Assembly: GCF_014649395.1 (NCBI RefSeq)
Contig: NZ_BMSY01000017.1
Coordinates: 1-64,000, forward strand
Reading direction: 5' to 3'
From: Streptomyces aureoverticillatus
Lineage (GTDB): Bacteria; Actinomycetota; Actinomycetes; Streptomycetales; Streptomycetaceae
DNA: 64,000 bases
Shown here piece by piece: positions 60,085 to 64,000 of the stretch (within the stretch, counting starts at the first letter, position 1; every line of letters begins with the position of its first letter). The notes beneath the pieces were generated by a model, which was not told the DNA's origin, ran no database searches, and worked only from the letters and a program-made list of their open reading frames with translations. The position numbers were made by a program, and so were the translations under genes.

Positions 60085-60729
60085 ATGATCTCCGTCGTGC
60101 CCGGATCCTCCAGGGGCCGTACGGCCCCCGTCACGCGCGCCCTGGCGCTGCTCACGCTGGCCTGGCTCCTCGGCGCACCGGCGGGCGCCGCGGCGGTGCC
60201 CGCCGATGCCTGTGCGTACGCGTCGAACGGTCAGGGCGGGGGTGCGACGGCCGTCGCCGGCGGCGGCGTTCAGTGCACGCCGAGCCCCACGCCCCCGCCG
60301 AAGCCGACGCCCACCCCGAAGCCACCCAAGCCGACCCCGCCACCCAAGCCGACGCCCCCGCCCAAGCCGACCCCGCCGCCGAAGCCGAGCCTCACGCCGC
60401 CCCCGAAGCCCACGCCTCCGCCCCCGCCGGCCCCCGCCCCCAAGCCGCCACCTCCGCCGCCCCGGGTGGCCCCCGAACCCCCTCCGCCCCCACCGTCCCT
60501 GACTCCCCCACCGCCCCCGAAACCCCAGCCCGCACCCCCTGCCGCCCCCACACCCGCACCCACCCCCAGCACCCGCCGCCCCACCTCCTCAGCCGAGCCC
60601 GTCGTCTACCCCGCGTACCACTCCCCGCCGCGCAAGCAGCCGCCCCGCGGCGGGCCGTCCCTGGTCTCGCTCACCCTGCTCGTCACCGCGCCCGCGGTGT
60701 TCGCCGTCGCCGCCCTGCGACCGCGCTGA
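60085..60729 (+). CDS. Secreted proline-rich cell-surface protein
   Basis: A 214-residue surface protein. The signal peptide is APVTRALALLTLAWLLGAPA then GAAAVPADA. The middle third (about 65-150) is almost pure Pro/Lys/Thr repeat of the type PPKPTPPPKPTPPPKP, an extended wall-spanning stalk. Near the C-terminus GGPSLVSLTLLVTAPAVFAV then AALRPR looks like a membrane anchor with a short basic tail, without an LPxTG-type motif. The ATG at 60085 is used; later GTGs are possible. It matches my memory of the secreted proline-rich protein SCO0931 in this neighbourhood. It lies 15 bp before the bestrophin-like gene. Confidence 0.8.
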   Translation: MISVVPGSSRGRTAPVTRALALLTLAWLLGAPAGAAAVPADACAYASNGQGGGATAVAGGGVQCTPSPTPPPKPTPTPKPPKPTPPPKPTPPPKPTPPPKPSLTPPPKPTPPPPPAPAPKPPPPPPRVAPEPPPPPPSLTPPPPPKPQPAPPAAPTPAPTPSTRRPTSSAEPVVYPAYHSPPRKQPPRGGPSLVSLTLLVTAPAVFAVAALRPR

Positions 60730-60744
60730 CCGCCGGAGGACCCC

Positions 60745-61509
60745 TTGTCGGAATGGCTTGTTCTCACCCTCGCGATGGCCGCCGCGTGCGCCGTCGTCCT
60801 CGTCATCGTGGTGCTCCGGCACCGACGAACCTCCACGGACTACGACACATCGGAAACGCCCGACGTGATGGAGTACATGACGATGATGATCGGCGTCGTG
60901 TACGCCATCGTCCTCGGCCTTGCCATCGCCGGGGTGTGGGAGGCCCGCAGCGCCGCCCAGGATCATGTGCGTGCCGAGGCCCAGGCGCTGCACGAGGTGC
61001 ATGAGCGGGTGCGGGTGTACCCGGCGAAGGAGCGCGAGCGGATCCGCGACGACGTACGGGCGTATGTCGGCCATGTCGTGAACAAGGAGTGGGACGTCAT
61101 GACCGACCGTGGCGAGATGACCGACCGCGGGGAGGAACTGCTCACCCGACTGCGCAACGACGTCACCGACTACGAGCCGCGGAACGACTTCCAGGCCCAG
61201 GCCTACCAGCCCCTCATCGACCAGGTCGCGCTCGCCGACGACGCCCGCGGCAACCGTGCCGACAGCGCGGGCGCCACCATGCCGGGCGTCGTCTGGTTCG
61301 GCCTCATCACCGGCGGCCTGGTCACGGTGGGCCTGATCTTCGCCCTCCAGATCCGCCGCACCACCCGCGAACTGATCCTCGCCGGCCTCTTCTCCGCCCT
61401 GATCGCCTTCCTGCTCTTCCTCATCTGGGACTTCGACGCCCCCTACAGCCGGGGCATCGCGGCGACGGCGGAGCCGTTCGAGTCGTTGTTCCCCGGCGCG
61501 AACAAGTAG
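60745..61509 (+). CDS. DUF4239 (bestrophin-like) membrane protein
   Basis: A 254-residue integral membrane protein of the DUF4239 family. Four helices: LVLTLAMAAACAVVLVIVVL, MMIGVVYAIVLGLAIAGVWE, VVWFGLITGGLVTVGLIFAL and LILAGLFSALIAFLLFLIWD. Between the second and third is a helical cytoplasmic region with QALHEVHERVRVYPAKERER. The C-terminus SRGIAATAEPFESLFPGANK is typical. The TTG at 60745 is justified by GGAGGA at 60735-60740. The short distance to the proline-rich gene suggests cotranscription. Function unknown; a distant relation to ion channels is proposed for the family. Confidence 0.88.
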   Translation: MSEWLVLTLAMAAACAVVLVIVVLRHRRTSTDYDTSETPDVMEYMTMMIGVVYAIVLGLAIAGVWEARSAAQDHVRAEAQALHEVHERVRVYPAKERERIRDDVRAYVGHVVNKEWDVMTDRGEMTDRGEELLTRLRNDVTDYEPRNDFQAQAYQPLIDQVALADDARGNRADSAGATMPGVVWFGLITGGLVTVGLIFALQIRRTTRELILAGLFSALIAFLLFLIWDFDAPYSRGIAATAEPFESLFPGANK

Positions 61510-62007
61510 CCCGCGCGCGCAGGGGCCGGGTCGGGACCGCCCCTTCGGGAGGCATGGATCCGGTCCCGCCCGGCTACCGCGGGGGCCACCGGCGCAGGGG
61601 AAGTACCGGTGGCCCGGCCGTCGGATGCCCCCGTTGTCCCCCGTGGCGCCCATCCGTACGGCATATGCGTCATCCAACCCCGCGCGACGGCCGCGCGGGG
61701 AGTGTGTGCGTCGGGCGAGTGCGGGTGCGGCGGTCACACGGTGTGTGAGCCGCATGAGCCCGGAGCCGTCCGTCGCGCCGCGCTCGCCCCCGCCGCCGTC
61801 CGGGACTGAAGCCGTGCCACATCCCCGCGGCCTCGCCGTCGCGCCACGCCGTCGTGTTCCCCTGTCCGGCCCACAGGGTTGCCCCGTTCGCACGACAGCG
61901 ATCGCGGCGGACCGGGGGGGCTGCCTAGCGTTCACGGCATCGAGGTGCATTTCAGGCGCAAGCGGAAGAAGGTCCGCGGCTGCTCCTCGGGACCCGGAGG
62001 ATTGCTC
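61510..62007. other. Gene-free stretch of about 500 bp
   Basis: Apart from the hairpin at 61583-61615 I see no supported gene. Several frames are open because of high GC, but none has a ribosome site, a family match or consistent codon use. The right end (61950-62000) holds the leader of the next gene with a CCCGGAGG ribosome site. Confidence 0.6.
61583..61615 (+). terminator. Hairpin after the DUF4239 gene
   Basis: GGGCCACCGG (61583-61592) and CCGGTGGCCC (61606-61615) form a perfect 10-bp stem with a 13-nt loop, 73 bp after the stop at 61509. Confidence 0.65.
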
Positions 62008-62553
62008 ATGCGCGCGATACGCGTAGCGTCGGCCGCCCTGCTCACCGCCACGGCCCTGACCCTCACCGCGCCCCCCGCGTCAGCGGCCGTCGCGGGCGAG
62101 GAGAACATCACGTCGTTCGGCTTCCGCGTGACCCCGTCCACGATCGCCGCGGGCGGCCAGGTCACGCTGAGTGTCGACGGCTGCGAGCACAACACCAAGG
62201 TGACGTCCGGCGTCTTCGACGACGTCACCATTCCCAAGGGCCAGACGACGGCCACCGCGAAGGTCTTCTGGGAAGCAAAGCCCGGTGCCATGTACGAGGT
62301 GACGTTCACCTGCGGTCAGGAGTCGGGCACCACCGACCTGACCATCGTCGGCGGCCAGTCCAGCGCCAACCCCACGCACCAGCCGAGCCATCAGCCCACG
62401 CCCCATCACACCAGAGGTGTCAAGGCGGGCGTCGGCGGCAGTTCGGACGGCTTCGACGCCCAGCAGATCGCGCTCGGCGGCGCCCTCGTCGCCGGCGTCC
62501 TCGGCACGGCGTACTACTGGACCCGCCGCCGCGGCGGCCAGGGCGACGCCTGA
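62008..62553 (+). CDS. Secreted, membrane-anchored surface protein
   Basis: A 181-residue exported protein. The signal peptide is RAIRVASAALLTATALTLTA, cleaved near ASAAVA. A beta-rich domain of about 90 residues (SFGFRVTPSTIAAGGQVTLS, ATAKVFWEAKPGAMYEVTFT) resembles an Ig-like fold with two Cys (VDGCEHN, TFTCGQE) that could pair. A Pro/His linker follows, then a C-terminal helix IALGGALVAGVLGTAYYWTR with basic tail RRRGGQGDA. The ATG at 62008 follows CCCGGAGG. It has the same plan as the convergent gene at 62723 and both lie next to a sortase gene, but neither shows an LPxTG-type motif. Confidence 0.82.
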   Translation: MRAIRVASAALLTATALTLTAPPASAAVAGEENITSFGFRVTPSTIAAGGQVTLSVDGCEHNTKVTSGVFDDVTIPKGQTTATAKVFWEAKPGAMYEVTFTCGQESGTTDLTIVGGQSSANPTHQPSHQPTPHHTRGVKAGVGGSSDGFDAQQIALGGALVAGVLGTAYYWTRRRGGQGDA

Positions 62554-62640
62554 GGGCCCTGCGGCCCGGTGTGGGCGAGCGGTCCGACGAGGGCGGCATC
62601 GGTGAGCGCCGACGCGGAAGAACCGCGGAGAACGTGTGAG

Positions 62641-62672
62641 CGGCCCGGCGCGGAAGGGGGCGCGCCGGGCCG
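62641..62672. terminator. 12-bp hairpin between convergent surface-protein genes
   Basis: CGGCCCGGCGCG (62641-62652) pairs perfectly with 62661-62672 across an 8-nt G-rich loop, midway between the stops at 62553 and 62723. Confidence 0.75.
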
Positions 62673-62722
62673 GTCGGCCGTCGGTGTGCGAAGACCGGCG
62701 GTCAGGTCTCGCTCCCGGCCGG

Positions 62723-63217
62723 TCAGGCCTTGCTCTCGGATCGGCGGCGCATCCAGAACACCCCGCCGCCCACGACGGCGGCCGCCACCAGCGCCCCGCC
62801 GATCGCCATGTCCGTACGCGTCGCCCCGGACGTCGTGCTGCCGCCGATGCCGCCGCGGACACCGCCGTGGATGACGGTGAAGGCGTGCGGCCGGGTGAGC
62901 GTCCTGCCGCCGCAGGAGGCCGTGATGTCGTACGCGCCCGGGTGGGCGTGGTGGTTGACCTTGACCGTCGCGCTGGCGGTGGAGCCGCCCTGGATGTGAT
63001 GCAGGTTCGTCCGCGGGAACGCCCGTGACTCGACGTAGCTGCCGTGCGAACCGCAGGAGCTGCCGTCGATGGTGACGGTGAGCTGGCCGCCACGGGAGAC
63101 GACGCTGGGCATGGCGACGATGTTGCTGGGCTCCGCCCAGGCCGCGGCGGACGGCGCCGCGAACCCGACCAGAGCCCCGGCGGCGACCACGGCCGCCAGT
63201 GCACGAGAGTTGCGCAT
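62723..63217 (-). CDS. Secreted, membrane-anchored surface protein (paralogue)
   Basis: A 164-residue protein with the same plan as the gene at 62008: signal peptide RALAAVVAAGALVGFAAPSA (cleavage near AAAWAE), an Ig-like beta domain (VVSRGGQLTVTIDGSSCGSH, STASATVKVNHHAHPGAYDI then TASCGG) with two Cys, a short linker, and a C-terminal helix MAIGGALVAAAVVGGGVFWM followed by RRRSESKA. The ATG at 63217 follows GGAGGAAAG. It is divergent from the sortase gene. Low identity but shared Cys positions and ends suggest old duplication. Confidence 0.82.
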   Translation of the reverse strand: MRNSRALAAVVAAGALVGFAAPSAAAWAEPSNIVAMPSVVSRGGQLTVTIDGSSCGSHGSYVESRAFPRTNLHHIQGGSTASATVKVNHHAHPGAYDITASCGGRTLTRPHAFTVIHGGVRGGIGGSTTSGATRTDMAIGGALVAAAVVGGGVFWMRRRSESKA

Positions 63218-63569
63218 GGGTCTTTCCTCCGCGGAAGGCGCCCCGGGAACAACCGTGTCCCCGGTCGATCGGCGAGAGAGCGCCTCCCAGACAGACCCTC
63301 AGACGTGCCGCGTAGGGCCGCATTTCGGGAATCGGCCGTCCTGGTGAGAAGACACGCCGACATGCGTCCGCGTGAGCCGATATTGCCGCAGGTCACGGAC
63401 CGTCAGAAATTTCCTGCGGGCGGCTACTCGGATGGCGCAGGCCCCGGCGCGGGGCATGCCGCGGGCCACCCGTTCGCTCCCGCCCTTTCGCACGCCGCGC
63501 GTGCTGCGCATAGCGTGCTGATACGCGCAATGGACGCGGCCGGAATGCCGCGTTGAGAGGGGATAGAGA
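63218..63569. other. Divergent promoter region between surface-protein and sortase genes
   Basis: 352 bp with ribosome sites at both ends (CCTTTCCTCC complement near 63225; GAGAGGGGATAGAGA before 63570) and no supported gene. It is somewhat less GC-rich around 63380-63420. No clear -10/-35 pair or palindrome was seen. Confidence 0.55.
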
Positions 63570-64000
63570 ATGTCTTCGTCCCAGCCGTCGGAAGAGTTCG
63601 AAGAGGCGGAGAGGCAGCGGAAGCGCGCGCCGTGGGGCGTCATGGCGCTGGTGCTGCTGACCGGACTCGCGCTGATCCGCAATGGCTCCGGCGAGTTCGA
63701 CGCGGGCCCCCCGCAGCCCGCGTCGGCCGCGGCGGCGGACCGTGCCCCCGACAAGGCGGGCGCCCCGGCACCCCTGACGTTCTCCGCCGCCGACCGCATC
63801 CGCATCAAGGCCATCCGCGTGGACGCGCCCATGATGGCCGTCGGCCTGGACGCCGAGGGCTGGGTGGACGCGCCGCCGCCGGACGACCCGAATCTGGCGG
63901 GCTGGTTCACCGGCGCGATCTCGCCGGGCGAGAAGGGCACGGCGGTCGTCGTCGGGCACGTGGACAATCAGCGCGGACCCGCGGTCTTCTACGGCCTGGG
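63570..64000 (+). CDS. Class F sortase, cut by the window end
   Basis: The first 143 residues of a class F sortase. A cytoplasmic basic N-terminus (EEFEEAERQRKRAPW) precedes one membrane helix (GVMALVLLTGLALIRNG), an Ala/Pro-rich linker, then the sortase domain start RIRIKAIRVDAPMMAVGLDA, PPPDDPNLAGWFTGAISPGE and TAVVVGHVDNQRGPAVFYGL with the first catalytic His. The catalytic Cys and Arg lie beyond position 64000. The ATG at 63570 follows GAGGGGATAGAG. It would anchor or process wall proteins, possibly the adjacent surface proteins. Confidence 0.9.
   Translation, partial: MSSSQPSEEFEEAERQRKRAPWGVMALVLLTGLALIRNGSGEFDAGPPQPASAAAADRAPDKAGAPAPLTFSAADRIRIKAIRVDAPMMAVGLDAEGWVDAPPPDDPNLAGWFTGAISPGEKGTAVVVGHVDNQRGPAVFYGL

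Overview
The window looks like Streptomyces chromosome. It is very GC-rich, with third positions almost always G or C and many GTG and TTG starts. Ribosome sites are of AGGAGG type, adjacent genes often overlap by 4 bp (ATGA), and families typical of the genus are present: ergothioneine genes, a LAL regulator, DUF574 methyltransferase, SCO0930-like lipoprotein and class F sortase. No rRNA, tRNA, CRISPR array, phage or complete insertion sequence was seen.

Layout. (1) 1-7.9 kb: an edge of three long C-homopolymers, a small orphan gene, a TIGR02452 (PARG-like) gene, the compact ergothioneine operon egtABCD, a solute-binding lipoprotein and dodecin. (2) 8-15 kb: a PNKP-type phosphatase, a DUF2975 membrane protein coupled to a small XRE regulator, a large LAL/LuxR regulator, an L,D-transpeptidase-like secreted protein and an FHA-like/HTH protein. 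(3) 15.6-26.8 kb: a Tat-exported molybdenum hydroxylase pair (IorB/IorA type), a cold-shock-like protein, a cupin, a membrane-anchored carrier-protein fusion, small enzymes and several decayed genes: a cyclic-2,3-diphosphoglycerate synthetase remnant, a SigJ-type sigma fragment and an NmrA-type SDR. (4) 26.8-38.6 kb: an acyl-CoA catabolic region. Two paralogous CoA-transferase/CoA-ester-lyase modules flank a TetR regulator, crotonyl-CoA carboxylase/reductase, an isochorismatase-like hydrolase and a MarR-MFS pair; a cyclase-MmgE/PrpD pair follows. (5) 38.7-47.3 kb: an ABC export pair (FtsX-type permease and ATPase) next to a two-component system, then LysR, SDR and a luciferase-like flavin oxidoreductase. 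(6) 47.4-64 kb: a UvrA-like protein, a metallo-beta-lactamase-fold protein, sdhCAB with a divergent LysR, a GGDEF-EAL protein (probably rmdA) with a DUF574 methyltransferase, the SCO0930-like lipoprotein, proline-rich and other surface proteins, and a class F sortase cut by the window end.

From memory of S. coelicolor, blocks (1) and (6) match the SCO0910-0913 and about SCO0918-0931 neighbourhoods. Blocks (2)-(5) would then be a mostly accessory insertion, which fits the pseudogenes and rearrangement scars found only there.

Most notable observations: an orphan membrane-tethered acyl/peptidyl carrier domain (22.0-22.8 kb); duplicated CoA-transferase/lyase modules suggesting an uncharacterised organic-acid pathway; the same operator CATAGG-N5-CCTATG at two separate loci; a stop/start junction expanded by tandem repeats; and a 3' scar of a lost ABC ATPase gene.
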